A DNA stretch of 64,000 nt from Rhynochetos jubatus. Lineage: Eukaryota > Chordata > Aves > Eurypygiformes > Rhynochetidae. The stretch spans positions 9,127,501 through 9,191,500 of the forward strand of contig CM050656.1 in NCBI GenBank assembly GCA_027574665.1. The letters are read 5' to 3'. Position 1 is the stretch's first letter; every line of letters begins with the position of its first letter. The position numbers and the translations under genes were made by a program. This document shows positions 23,901 through 36,758 of this stretch, in pieces. A model generated the notes under the pieces. That model ran no database searches and was not told the origin of the DNA. It was given only the letters and a program-made list of their open reading frames with translations.

Positions 23901-26900
23901 CGCCCCCCCCCGCGTTCTGGCTAGGAAAGCTGGGGAGGGAGCCATGTCGGTGCAGTGTCGTGCTCCTCTTGGCAGGCCTTTGCAATGCCAATTATCCCTG
24001 GAGCTGTGGGCTTTCTGGTTCTCCAGACCCTAACCCTAACCCTAACCCTAGAAGTTGCCGACCGCGGTTTCCGGCCACGCCCCCCCCGCGTTCTGGCTAG
24101 GAAAGCTGGGGAGGGAGCCATGTCGGTGCAGTGTCGTGCTCCTCTTGGCAGGCCTTTGCAATGCCAATTATCCCTGGAGCTGTGGGCTTTCTGGTTCTCC
24201 AGACCCTAACCCTAACCCTAACCCTAGAAGTTGCCGACCGCGGTTTCCGGCCACGCCCCCTCCGCGTTCTGGCTAGGAAAGCTGGGGAGGGAGCCATGTC
24301 GGTGCAGTGTCGTGCTCCTCTTGGCAGGCCTTTGCAATGCCAATTATCCCTGGAGCTGTGGGCTTTCTGGTTCTCCAGACCCTAACCCTAACCCTAACCC
24401 TAGAAGTTGCCGACCGCGGTTTCCGGCCACGCCCCCCCCGCGTTCTGGCTAGGAAAGCTGGGGAGAGAGCCATGTCGGTGCAGTGTCGTGCTCCTCTTGG
24501 CAGGCCTTTGCAATGCCAATTATCCCTGGAGCTGTGGGCTTTCTGGTTCTCCAGACCCTAACCCTAACCCTAACCCTAGAAGTTGCCGACCGCAGTTTCC
24601 GGCCACGCCCCCCCCGCGTTCTGGCTAGGAAAGCTGGGGAGGGAGCCATGTCGGTGCAGTGTCGTGCTCCTCTTGGCAGGCCTTTGCAATGCCAATTATC
24701 CCTGGAGCTGTGGGCTTTCTGGTTCTCCAGACCCTAACCCTAACCCTAACCCTAGAAGTTGCCGACCGCAGTTTCCGGCCACGCCCCCCGTGGGTTCTGG
24801 CTAGGAAAGCTGGGGAGGGAGCCATGTCGGTGCAGTGTCGTGCTCCTCTTGGCAGGCCTTTGCAATGCCAATTATCCCTGGAGCTGTGGGCTTTCTGGCT
24901 CTCCAGACCCTAACCCTAACCCTAACCCTAGAAGTTGCCGACCGCGGTTTCCGGCCACGCCCCCGCCGGGTTCTGGCTAGGAAAGCTGGGGAGGGAGCCA
25001 TGTCGGTGCAGTGTCGTGCTCCTCTTGGCAGGCCTTTGCAATGCCAATTATCCCTGGAGCTGTGGGCTTTCTGGTTCTCCAGACCCTAACCCTAACCCTA
25101 ACCCTAGAAGTTGCCGACCGCGGTTTCCGGCCACGCCCCCCCCGCGTTCTGGCTAGGAAAGCTGGGGAGGGAGCCATGTCGGTGCAGTGTCGTGCTCCTC
25201 TTGGCAGGCCTTTGCAATGCCAATTATCCCTGGAGCTGTGGGCTTTCTGGTTCTCCAGACCCTAACCCTAACCCTAACCCTAGAAGTTGCCGACCGCGGT
25301 TTCCGGCCACGCCCCCCCCGCGTTCTGGCTAGGAAAGCTGGGGAGGGAGCCATGTCGGTGCAGTGTCGTGCTCCTCTTGGCAGGCCTTTGCAATGCCAAT
25401 TATCCCTGGAGCTGTGGGCTTTCTGGTTCTCCAGACCCTAACCCTAACCCTAACCCTAGAAGTTGCCGACGGCGGTTTCCGGCCACGCCCCCCCCGCGTT
25501 CTGGCTAGGAAAGCTGGGGAGGGAGCCATGTCGGTGCAGTGTCGTGCTCCTCTTGGCAGGCCTTTGCAATGCCAATTATCCCTGGAGCTGTGGGCTTTCT
25601 GGTTCTCCAGACCCTAACCCTAACCCTAACCCTAGAAGTTGCCGACCGCGCTTTCCGGCCACGCCCCCGCCGGGTCCTGGCTAGGAAAGCTGGGGAGAGA
25701 GCCATGTCGGTGCAGTGTCGTGCTCCTCTTGGCAGGCCTTTGCAATGCCAATTATCCCTGGAGCTGTGGGCTTTCTGGTTCTCCAGACCCTAACCCTAAC
25801 CCTAACCCTAGAAGTTGCCGACCGCGGTTTCCGGCCACGCCCCCCCCGCGTTCTGGCTAGGAAAGCTGGGGAGGGAGCCATGTCGGTGCAGTGTCGTGCT
25901 CCTCTTGGCAGGCCTTTGCAATCCCAATTATCCCTGGAGCTGTGGGCTTTCTGGTTCTCCAGACCCTAACCCTAACCCTAACCCTAGAAGTTGCCGACCG
26001 CGGTTTCCGGCCACGCCCCCGCCGGGTTCTGGCTAGGAAAGCTGGGGAGGGAGCCATGTCGGTGCAGTGTCGTGCTCCTCTTGGCAGGCCTTTGCAATGC
26101 CAATTATCCCTGGAGCTGTGGGCTTTCTGGTTCTCCAGACCCTAACCCTAACCCTAACCCTAGAAGTTGCCGACCGCGGTTTCCGGCCACGCCCCCCCCC
26201 GCGTTCTGGCTAGGAAAGCTGGGGAGGGAGCCATGTCGGTGCAGTGTCGTGCTCCTCTTGGCAGGCCTTTGCAATGCCAATTATCCCTGGAGCTGTGGGC
26301 TTTCTGGTTCTCCAGACCCTAACCCTAACCCTAACCCTAGAAGTTGCCGACCGCGCTTTCCGGCCACGCCCCCGCCGGGTCCTGGCTAGGAAAGCTGGGG
26401 AGAGAGCCATGTCGGTGCAGTGTCGTGCTCCTCTTGGCAGGCCTTTGCAATGCCAATTATCCCTGGAGCTGTGGGCTTTCTGGTTCTCCAGACCCTAACC
26501 CTAACCCTAACCCTAGAAGTTGCCGACCGCGGTTTCCGGCCACGCCCCCCCGTGCGTTCTGGCTAGGAAAGCTGGGGAGGGAGCCATGTCGGTGCAGTGT
26601 CGTGCTCCTCTTGGCAGGCCTTTGCAATGCCAATTAGCCCTGGAGCTGTGGGCTTTCTGGTTCTCCAGACCCTAACCCTAACCCTAACCCTAGAAGTTGC
26701 CGACCGTGGTTTCCGGCCACGCCCCCCCCCCCGCGTTCTGCCTAGGAAAGCTGGGGAGGGAGCCATGTCGGTGCAGTGTCGTGCTCCTCTTGGCAGGCCT
26801 TTGCAATGCCAATTATCCCTGGAGCTGTGGGCTTTCTGGTTCTCCAGACCCTAACCCTAACCCTAACCCTAGAAGTTGCCGACCGCGGTTTCCGGCCACA

Positions 26901-29900
26901 CCCCCCCCGCGTTCTGGCTAGGAAAGCTGGGGAGGGAGCCATGTCGGTGCAGTGTCGTGCTCCTCTTGGCAGGCCTTTGCAATGCCAATTATCCCTGGAG
27001 CTGTGGGCTTTCTGGTTCTCCAGACCCTAACCCTAACCCTAACCCTAGAAGTTGCCGACCGCGGTTTCCGGCCACGCCCCCCCCGCGTTCTGGCTAGGAA
27101 AGCTGGGGAGGGAGCCATGTCGGTGCAGTGTCGTGCTCCTCTTGGCAGGCCTTTGCAATGCCAATTATCCCTGGAGCTGTGGGCTTTCTGGTTCTCCAGA
27201 CCCTAACCCTAACCCTAACCCTAGAAGTTGCCGACCGCGGTTTCCGGCCACGCCCCCCCCGCGTTCTGGCTAGGAAAGCTGGGGAGGGAGCCATGTCGGT
27301 GCAGTGTCGTGCTCCTCTTGGCAGGCCTTTGCAATGCCAATTATCCCTGGAGCTGTGGGCTTTCTGGTTCTCCAGACCCTAACCCTAACCCTAACCCTAG
27401 AAGTTGCCGACCGCGGTTTCCGGCCACGCCCCCCCCCCGCGTTCTGGCTAGGAAAGCTGGGGAGGGAGCCATGTCGGTGCAGTGTCGTGCTCCTCTTGGC
27501 AGGCCTTTGCAATGCCAATTATCCCTGGAGCTGTGGGCTTTCTGGTTCTCCAGACCCTAACCCTAACCCTAACCCTAGAAGTTGCCGACCGCGCTTTCCG
27601 GCCACGCCCCCCCCGCGTTCTGGCTAGGAAAGCTGGGGAGGGAGCCATGTCGGTGCAGTGTCGTGCTCCTCTTGGCAGGCCTTTGCAATGCCAATTATCC
27701 CTGGAGCTGTGGGCTTTCTGGTTCTCCAGACCCTAACCCTAACCCTAACCCTAGAAGTTGCCGACCGCGGTTTCCGGCCACGCCCCCGCCGGGTTCTGGC
27801 TAGGAAAGCTGGGGAGGGAGCCATGTCGGTGCAGTGTCGTGCTCCTCTTGGCAGGCCTTTGCAATGCCAATTATCCCTGGAGCTGTGGGCTTTCTGGTTC
27901 TCCAGACCCTAACCCTAACCCTAACCCTAGAAGTTGCCGACCGTGGTTTCCGGCCACGCCCCCCCCCGCGTTCTGCCTAGGAAAGCTGGGGAGGGAGCCA
28001 TGTCGGTGCAGTGTCGTGCTCCTCTTGGCAGGCCTTTGCAATGCCAATTATCCCTGGAGCTGTGGGCTTTCTGGTTCTCCAGACCCTAACCCTAACCCTA
28101 ACCCTAGAAGTTGCCGACGGCGGTTTCCGGCCACGCCCCCCCCGCGTTCTGGCTAGGAAAGCTGGGGAGGGAGCCATGTCGGTGCAGTGTCGTGCTCCTC
28201 TTGGCAGGCCTTTGCAATGCCAATTATCCCTGGAGCTGTGGGCTTTCTGGTTCTCCAGACCCTAACCCTAACCCTAACCCTAGAAGTTGCCGACCGCGCT
28301 TTCCGGCCACCCCCCCGCCGGGTCCTGGCTAGGAAAGCTGGGGAGAGAGCCATGTCGGTGCAGTGTCGTGCTCCTCTTGGCAGGCCTTTGCAATGCCAAT
28401 TATCCCTGGAGCTGTGGGCTTTCTGGTTCTCCAGACCCTAACCCTAACCCTAACCCTAGAAGTTGCCGACCGCGGTTTCCGGCCACGCCCCCCAAGCGTT
28501 CTGGCTAGGAAAGCTGGGGAGGGAGCCATGTCGGTGCAGTGTCGTGCTCCTCTTGGCAGGCCTTTGCAATGCCAATTATCCCTGGAGCTGTGGGCTTTCT
28601 GGTTCTCCAGACCCTAACCCTAACCCTAACCCTAGAAGTTGCCGACCGCAGTTTCCGGCCACGCCCCCCGTGGGTTCTGGCTAGGAAAGCTGGGGAGGAA
28701 GCCATGTCGGTGCAGTGTCGTGCTCCTCTTGGCAGGCCTTTGCAATGCCAATTATCCCTGGAGCTGTGGGCTTTCTGGTTCTCCAGACCCTAACCCTAAC
28801 CCTAACCCTAGAAGTTGCCGACCGCGGTTTCCGGCCACGCCCCCCCCGCGTTCTGGCTAGGAAAGCTGGGGAGGGAGCCATGTCGGTGCAGTGTCGTGCT
28901 CCTCTTGGCAGGCCTTTGCAATGCCAATTATCCCTGGAGCTGTGGGCTTTCTGGTTCTCCAGACCCTAACCCTAACCCTAACCCTAGAAGTTGCCGACGG
29001 CGCTTTCCGGCCACGCCCCCCCCGCGTTCTGGCTAGGAAAGCTGGGGAGGGAGCCATGTCGGTGCAGTGTCGTGCTCCTCTTGGCAGGCCTTTGCAATCC
29101 CAATTATCCCTGGAGCTGTGGGCTTTCTGGTTCTCCAGACCCTAACCCTAACCCTAACCCTAGAAGTTGCCGACCGCGGTTTCCGGCCACGCCCCCCCCG
29201 CGTTCTGGCTAGGAAAGCTGGGGAGGGAGCCATGTCGGTGCAGTGTCGTGCTCCTCTTGGCAGGCCTTTGCAATGCCAATTATCCCTGGAGCTGTGGGCT
29301 TTCTGGTTCTCCAGACCCTAACCCTAACCCTAACCCTAGAAGTTGCCGACCGCGGTTTCCGGCCACGCCCCCCCCGCGTTCTGGCTAGGAAAGCTGGGGA
29401 GGGAGCCATGTCGGTGCAGTGTCGTGCTCCTCTTGGCAGGCCTTTGCAATGCCAATTATCCCTGGAGCTGTGGGCTTTCTGGTTCTCCAGACCCTAACCC
29501 TAACCCTAACCCTAGAAGTTGCCGACCGCGCTTTCCGGCCACGCCCCCGCCGGGTCCTGGCTAGGAAAGCTGGGGAGAGAGCCATGTCGGTGCAGTGTCG
29601 TGCTCCTCTTGGCAGGCCTTTGCAATGCCAATTATCCCTGGAGCTGTGGGCTTTCTGGTTCTCCAGACCCTAACCCTAACCCTAACCCTAGAAGTTGCCG
29701 ACCGCGGTTTCCGGCCACGCCCCCCGTGGGTTCTGGCTAGGAAAGCTGGGGAGGGAGCCATGTCGGTGCAGTGTCGTGCTCCTCTTGGCAGGCCTTTGCA
29801 ATGCCAATTATCCCTGGAGCTGTGGGCTTTCTGGTTCTCCAGACCCTAACCCTAACCCTAACCCTAGAAGTTGCCGACCGCAGTTTCCGGCCACGCCCCC

Positions 29901-32309
29901 CGTGGGTTCTGGCTAGGAAAGCTGGGGAGGGAGCCATGTCGGTGCAGTGTCGTGCTCCTCTTGGCAGGCCTTTGCAATGCCAATTATCCCTGGAGCTGTG
30001 GGCTTTCTGGTTCTCCAGACCCTAACCCTAACCCTAACCCTAGAAGTTGCCGACCGCGGTTTCCGGCCACGCCCCCCCCGCGTTCTGGCTAGGAAAGCTG
30101 GGGAGGGAGCCATGTCGGTGCAGTGTCGTGCTCCTCTTGGCAGGCCTTTGCAATGCCAATTATCCCTGGAGCTGTGGGCTTTCTGGTTCTCCAGACCCTA
30201 ACCCTAACCCTAACCCTAGAAGTTGCCGACCGCGCTTTCCGGCCACGCCCCCCCCGCGTTCTGGCTAGGAAAGCTGGGGAGGGAGCCATGTCGGTGCAGT
30301 GTCGTGCTCCTCTTGGCAGGCCTTTGCAATCCCAATTATCCCTGCAGCTGTGGGCTTTCTGGTTCTCCAGACCCTAACCCTAACCCTAACCCTAGAAGTT
30401 GCCGACCGCGGTTTCCGGCCACGCCCCCCCCGCGTTCTGGCTAGGAAAGCTGGGGAGGGAGCCATGTCGGTGCAGTGTCGTGCTCCTCTTGGCAGGCCTT
30501 TGCAATGCCAATTATCCCTGGAGCTGTGGGCTTTCTGGTTCTCCAGACCCTAACCCTAACCCTAACCCTAGAAGTTGCCGACCGCGGTTTCCGGCCACGC
30601 CCCCCCCGCGTTCTGGCTAGGAAAGCTGGGGAGGGAGCCATGTCGGTGCAGTGTCGTGCTCCTCTTGGCAGGCCTTTGCAATGCCAATTATCCCTGGAGC
30701 TGTGGGCTTTCTGGTTCTCCAGACCCTAACCCTAACCCTAACCCTAGAAGTTGCCGACCGCGGTTTCCGGCCACGCCCCCGCCGGGTCCTGGCTAGGAAA
30801 GCTGGGGAGAGAGCCATGTCGGTGCAGTGTCGTGCTCCTCTTGGCAGGCCTTTGCAATGCCAATTATCCCTGGAGCTGTGGGCTTTCTGGTTCTCCAGAC
30901 CCTAACCCTAACCCTAACCCTAGAAGTTGCCGACCGCGCTTTCCGGCCACGCCCCCCAAGCGTTCTGGCTAGGAAAGCTGGGGAGGGAGCCATGTCGGTG
31001 CAGTGTCGTGCTCCTCTTGGCAGGCCTTTGCAATGCCAATTATCCCTGGAGCTGTGGGCTTTCTGGTTCTCCAGACCCTAACCCTAACCCTAACCCTAGA
31101 AGTTGCCGACCGCAGTTTCCGGCCACGCCCCCCGTGGGTTCTGGCTAGGAAAGCTGGGGAGGGAGCCATGTCGGTGCAGTGTCGTGCTCCTCTTGGCAGG
31201 CCTTTGCAATGCCAATTATCCCTGGAGCTGTGGGCTTTCTGGTTCTCCAGACCCTAACCCTAACCCTAACCCTAGAAGTTGCCGACCGCGGTTTCCGGCC
31301 ACGCCCCCGCCGGGTTCTGGCTAGGAAAGCTGGGGAGGGAGCCATGTCGGTGCAGTGTCGTGCTCCTCTTGGCAGGCCTTTGCAATGCCAATTATCCCTG
31401 GAGCTGTGGGCTTTCTGGTTCTCCAGACGCTAACCCTAACCCTAACCCTAGAAGTTGCCGACCGCGGTTTCCGGCCACGCCCCCCCCGTGGGTTCTGGCT
31501 AGGAAAGCTGGGGAGGGAGCCATGTCGGTGCAGTGTCGTGCTCCTCTTGGCAGGCCTTTGCAATGCCAATTATCCCTGGAGCTGTGGGCTTTCTGGTTCT
31601 CCAGACCCTAACCCTAACCCTAACCCTAGAAGTTGCCGACCGCGGTTTCCGGCCACGCCCCCCCCGCGTTCTGGCTAGGAAAGCTGGGGAGGGAGCCATG
31701 TCGGTGCAGTGTCGTGCTCCTCTTGGCAGGCCTTTGCAATGCCAATTATCCCTGGAGCTGTGGGCTTTCTGGTTCTCCAGACCCTAACCCTAACCCTAAC
31801 CCTAGAAGTTGCCGACCGCGGTTTCCGGCCACGCCCCCCCCGCGTTCTGGCTAGGAAAGCTGGGGAGGGAGCCATGTTGGTGCAGTGTCGTGCTCCTCTT
31901 GGCAGGCCTTTGCAATGCCAATTATCCCTGGAGCTGTGGGCTTTCTGGTTCTCCAGACCCTAACCCTAACCCTAACCCTAGAAGTTGCCGACCGCGCTTT
32001 CCGGCCACGCCCCCGCCGGGTCCTGGCTAGGAAAGCTGGGGAGAGAGCCATGTCGGTGCAGTGTCGTGCTCCTCTTGGCAGGCCTTTGCAATGCCAATTA
32101 TCCCTGGAGCTGTGGGCTTTCTGGTTCTCCAGACCCTAACCCTAACCCTAACCCTAGAAGTTGCCGACGGCGGTTTCCGGCCACGCCCCCCAAGCGTTCT
32201 GGCTAGGAAAGCTGGGGAGGGAGCCATGTCGGTGCAGTGTCGTGCTCCTCTTGGCAGGCCTTTGCAATGCCAATTATCCCTGGAGCTGTGGGCTTTCTGG
32301 TTCTCCAGA

Positions 32310-32339
32310 CCCTAACCCTAACCCTAACCCTAACCCTAG
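32310..32339 (-). repeat. Extended telomere block (five hexamers)
   Basis: Four CCCTAA plus CCCTAG replace the usual three plus one, making a 182-bp unit. The matching unit 31,368 bp to the right (around 63,680) has the normal length, so the gain or loss happened after the two large copies separated. Confidence 0.95.
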
Positions 32340-32589
32340 AAGTTGCCGACCGCAGTTTCCGGCCACGCCCCCCGTGGGTTCTGGCTAGGAAAGCTGGGGA
32401 GGGAGCCATGTCGGTGCAGTGTCGTGCTCCTCTTGGCAGGCCTTTGCAATGCCAATTATCCCTGGAGCTGTGGGCTTTCTGGTTCTCCAGACCCTAACCC
32501 TAACCCTAACCCTAGAAGTTGCCGACCGCGGTTTCCGGCCACGCCCCCCCCGGGTTCTAGCAGGGAAAGCTGGGGAGGGAGCCATGTCG

Positions 32590-34250
32590 GTGCAGTGTCG
32601 TGCTCCTCTTGGCAGGCCTTTACAATCTCAATCATCCCTGGAGCTGTGGGCTTTCTGGTTCTCCAGACCCTAACCCTAACCCTAACCCTAGAAGTTGCCG
32701 ACCGCGGTTTCCAGCCACGCCCCCCCCGGGTCCTGGCTAGGAAAGCTGGGGAGAGAGCCATGTCGGTGCAGTGTCGTGCTCCTCTTGGCAGGCCTTTGCA
32801 ATCCCAATTATCCCTGGAGCTGTGGGCTTTCTGGTTCTCCAGACCCTAACCCTAACCCTAACCCTAGAAGTTGCCGACCGCGGTTTCCGGCCACGCCCCC
32901 CCCGGGTTCTAGCAGGGAAAGCTGGGGAGGGAGCCATGTCGGTGCAGTGTCGTGCTCCTCTTGGCAGGCCTTTACAATCTCAATCATCCCTGGAGCTGTG
33001 GGCTTTCTGGTTCTCCAGACCCTAACCCTAACCCTAACCCTAGAAGTTGCCGACCGCGGTTTCCAGCCACGCCCCCCCCGGGTCCTGGCTAGGAAAGCTG
33101 GGGAGAGAGCCATGTCGGTGCAGTGTCGTGCTCCTCTTGGCAGGCCTTTGCAATCCCAATTATCCCTGGAGCTGTGGGCTTTCTGGTTCTCCAGACCCTA
33201 ACCCTAACCCTAACCCTAGAAGTTGCCGAACGCGGTTTCCGGCCACGCCCCCTCCGCGTTCTGGCTAGGAAAGCTGGGGAGGGAGCCATGTCGGTGCAGT
33301 GTCGTCCTCCTCTTGGCAGGCCTTTGCCATCCCAATTATCCCTGGAGCTGTGGGCTTTCTGGTTCTCCAGACCCTAACCCTAACCCTAACCCTAGAAGTT
33401 GCCGACCGCGGTTTCCGGCCACGCCCCCCCCGCGTTCTGGCTAGGAAAGCTGGGGAGGGAGCCATGTCGGTGCAGTGTCGTGCTCCTCTTGGCAGGCCTT
33501 TACAATCTCAATCATCCCTGGAGCTGTGGGCTTTCTGGTTCTCCAGACCCTAACCCTAACCCTAACCCTAGAAGTTGCCGACCGCGGTTTCCAGCCACGC
33601 CCCCCCCGGGTCCTGGCTAGGAAAGCTGGGGAGAGAGCCATGTCGGTGCAGTGTCGTGCTCCTCTTGGCAGGCCTTTGCAATCCCAATTATCCCTGGAGC
33701 TGTGGGCTTTCTGGTTCTCCAGACCCTAACCCTAACCCTAACCCTAGAAGTTGCCGACCGCGGTTTCCGGCCACGCCCCCCCCGCGTTCTAGCAGGGAAA
33801 GCTGGGGAGGGAGCCATGTCGGTGCAGTGTCGTGCTCCTCTTGGCAGGCCTTTACAATCTCAATCATCCCTGGAGCTGTGGGCTTTCTGGTTCTCCAGAC
33901 CCTAACCCTAACCCTAACCCTAGAAGTTGCCGACCGCGGTTTCCAGCCACGCCCCCCCCGGGTCCTGGCTAGGAAAGCTGGGGAGAGAGCCATGTCGGTG
34001 CAGTGTCGTGCTCCTCTTGGCAGGCCTTTGCAATCCCAATTATCCCTGGAGCTGTGGGCTTTCTGGTTCTCCAGACCCTAACCCTAACCCTAACCCTAGA
34101 AGTTGCCGAACGCGGTTTCCGGCCACGCCCCCTCCGCGTTCTGGCTAGGAAAGCTGGGGAGGGAGCCATGTCGGTGCAGTGTCGTCCTCCTCTTGGCAGG
34201 CCTTTGCCATCCCAATTATCCCTGGAGCTGTGGGCTTTCTGGTTCTCCAG
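32590..34250 (+). repeat. 880-bp tandem duplication with internal 352-bp dimers
   Basis: About 780 bp from 32,590 recurs 880 bp (five units) later, to about 34,250. Both copies contain the GCCGAACGCGG unit with GCCCCCTCCGCG (about 33,228 and 34,108), followed by GTCGTCCTCC and TTTGCCATCCC. Inside them, two unlike units alternate with a 352-bp period: one with TTTACAATCTCAATCATCC, one with CCAGCCACG, GGGTCCTGG and GGAGAGAGCC. Confidence 0.8.
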
Positions 34251-34427
34251 ACCCTAACCCTAACCCTAACCCTAGAAGTTGCCGAACGCGGTTTCCGGCC
34301 ACGCCCCCCCCGCGTTCTGGCTAGGAAAGCTGGGGAGGGAGCCATGTCGGTGCAGTGTCGTGCTCCTCTTGGCAGGCCTTTGCAATGCCAATTATCCCTG
34401 GAGCTGTGGGCTTTCTGGTTCTCCAGA

Positions 34428-34457
34428 CCCTAACCCTAACCCTAACCCTAACCCTAG
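34428..34457 (-). repeat. Extended telomere block (five hexamers)
   Basis: One extra CCCTAA gives a 182-bp unit. It follows a GCCGAACGCGG unit in zone C. Confidence 0.95.
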
Positions 34458-35667
34458 AAGTTGCCGACCGCGGTTTCCGGCCACGCCCCCGCCGGGTTCT
34501 GGCTAGGAAAGCTGGGGAGGGAGCCATGTCGGTGCAGTGTCGTGCTCCTCTTGGCAGGACTTTGCAATGCCAATTATCCCTGGAGCTGTGGGCTTTCTGG
34601 TTCTCCAGACCCTAACCCTAACCCTAACCCTAGAAGTTGCCGACCGCGGTTTCCGGCCACGCCCCCCCCGCGTTCTGGCTAGGAAAGCTGGGGAGGGAGC
34701 CATGTCGGTGCAGTGTCGTGCTCCTCTTGGCAGGCCTTTGCAATGCCAATTGTCCCTGGAGCTGTGGGCTTTCTGGTTCTCCAGACGCTAACCCTAACCC
34801 TAACCCTAGAAGTTGCCGACGGCGGTTTCCGGCCACGCCCCCCCCCCGCGTTCTGGCTAGGAAAGCTGGGGAGGGAGCCATGTCGGTGCAGTGTCGTGCT
34901 CCTCTTGGCAGGCCTTTGCAATGCCAATTATCCCTGGAGCTGTGGGCTTTCTGGTTCTCCAGACGCTAACCCTAACCCTAACCCTAGAAGTTGCCGACGG
35001 CGCTTTCTGGCCACGCCCCCCCCGCGTTCTGGCTAGGAAAGCTGGGGAGGGAGCCATGTCGGTGCAGTGTCGTGCTCCTCTTGGCAGGCCTTTGCAATGC
35101 CAATTATCCCTGGAGCTGTGGGCTTTCTGGTTCTCCAGACCCTAACCCTAACCCTAACCCTAGAAGTTGCCGACGGCGGTTTCCGGCCACGCCCCCCCCG
35201 CGTTCTGGCTAGGAAAGCTGGGGAGGGAGCCATGTCGGTGCAGTGTCGTGCTCCTCTTGGCAGGCCTTTGCAATGCCAATTATCCCTGGAGCTGTGGGCT
35301 TTCTGGTTCTCCAGACGCTAACCCTAACCCTAACCCTAGAAGTTGCCGACGGCGCTTTCCGGCCACGCCCCCCGTGGGTTCTGGCTAGGAAAGCTGGGGA
35401 GGGAGCCATGTCGGTGCAGTGTCGTGCTCCTCTTGGCAGGCCTTTGCAATGCCAATTATCCCTGGAGCTGTGGGCTTTCTGGTTCTCCAGACCCTAACCC
35501 TAACCCTAACCCTAGAAGTTGCCGACCGCGGTTTCCGGCCACGCCCCCCCCGGGTTCTGGCTAGGAAAGCTGGGGAGGGAGCCATGTCGGTGCAGTGTCG
35601 TGCTCCTCTTGGCAGGCCTTTGCAATGCCAATTATCCCTGGAGCTGTGGGCTTTCTGGTTCTCCAGA

Positions 35668-35690
35668 CCCTAACCAAACCCTAACCCTAG
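35668..35690 (-). repeat. Damaged telomere block (23 bp)
   Basis: The block reads CCCTAACCAAACCCTAACC before the closing CTAG, so the second hexamer is broken by a base change and a 1-bp loss. It is the only unit I found whose length change is neither in the C run nor a whole hexamer. Confidence 0.9.
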
Positions 35691-36018
35691 AAGTTGCCGA
35701 CCGCGGTTTCCGGCCACGCCCCCCGTGGGTTCTGGCTAGGAAAGCTGGGGAGGGAGCCATGTCGGTGCAGTGTCGTGCTCCTCTTGGCAGGCCTTTGCAA
35801 TTCCAATTATCCCTGGAGCTGTGGGCTTTCTGGTTCTCCAGACCCTAACCCTAACCCTAACCCTAGAAGTTGCCGACCGCGGTTTCCGGCCACGCCCCCC
35901 CCGCGTTCTGGCTAGGAAAGCTGGGGAGGGAGCCATGTCGGTGCAGTGTCGTGCTCCTCTTGGCAGGCCTTTACAATCTCAATCATCCCTGGAGCTGTGG
36001 GATTTCTGGTTCTCCAGA

Positions 36019-36048
36019 CCCTAACCCTAACCCTAACCCTAACCCTAG
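36019..36048 (-). repeat. Extended telomere block (five hexamers)
   Basis: One extra CCCTAA, directly before the divergent GTTGACAACC spacer. It is shared with the 710-bp duplicate at 36,729, so the extension came before that duplication. Confidence 0.95.
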
Positions 36049-36728
36049 AAGTTGACAACCGCGGTTTCCGGAAACGCCCACCGTGGGTTCTGGCTAGGAA
36101 AGCTGGGGAGGGAGCCATGTTGGTGCAGTGTCGTGCTCCTCTTGGCAGGCCTTTGCAATGCCAATTATCCCTGGAGCTGTGGGCTTTCTGGTTCTCCAGA
36201 CCCTAACCCTAACCCTAACCCTAGAAGTTGCCGACGGCGGTTTCCGGCCACGCCCCCCCCGCGTTCTGGCTAGGAAAGCTGGGGAGGGAGCCATGTCGGT
36301 GCAGTGTCGTGCTCCTCTTGGCAGGCCTTTGCAATTCCAATTATCCCTGGAGCTGTGGGCTTTCTGGTTCTCCAGACCCTAACCCTAACCCTAACCCTAG
36401 AAGTTGCCGACCGCGGTTTCCGGCCACGCCCCCCGTGGGTTCTGGCTAGGAAAGCTGGGGAGGGAGCCATGTCGGTGCAGTGTCGTGCTCCTCTTGGCAG
36501 GCCTTTGCAATTCCAATTATCCCTGGAGCTGTGGGCTTTCTGGTTCTCCAGACCCTAACCCTAACCCTAACCCTAGAAGTTGCCGACCGCGGTTTCCGGC
36601 CACGCCCCCCCCGCGTTCTGGCTAGGAAAGCTGGGGAGGGAGCCATGTCGGTGCAGTGTCGTGCTCCTCTTGGCAGGCCTTTACAATCTCAATCATCCCT
36701 GGAGCTGTGGGCTTTCTGGTTCTCCAGA

Positions 36729-36758
36729 CCCTAACCCTAACCCTAACCCTAACCCTAG
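36729..36758 (-). repeat. Extended telomere block (five hexamers), duplicate
   Basis: Same extended block as at 36,019, carried along in the 710-bp tandem duplication. Confidence 0.95.

Larger units (their letters stand above)
11775..32520 (+). repeat. Array zone B1
   Basis: This zone is defined by AAGCG endings of the C run and by CGCAGTTT units; I see neither in zones A1, C or A2. A cassette of three consecutive units is common: GCCGGGTCC with GGAGAGAGCC, then AAGCG, then CGCAGTTT with GTGGG. It occurs for example from 13,317, 15,957, 17,893, 20,533, 28,287, 30,751 and 31,985. This is a higher-order repeat in the making, but the cassette is not regularly spaced. Confidence 0.75.
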
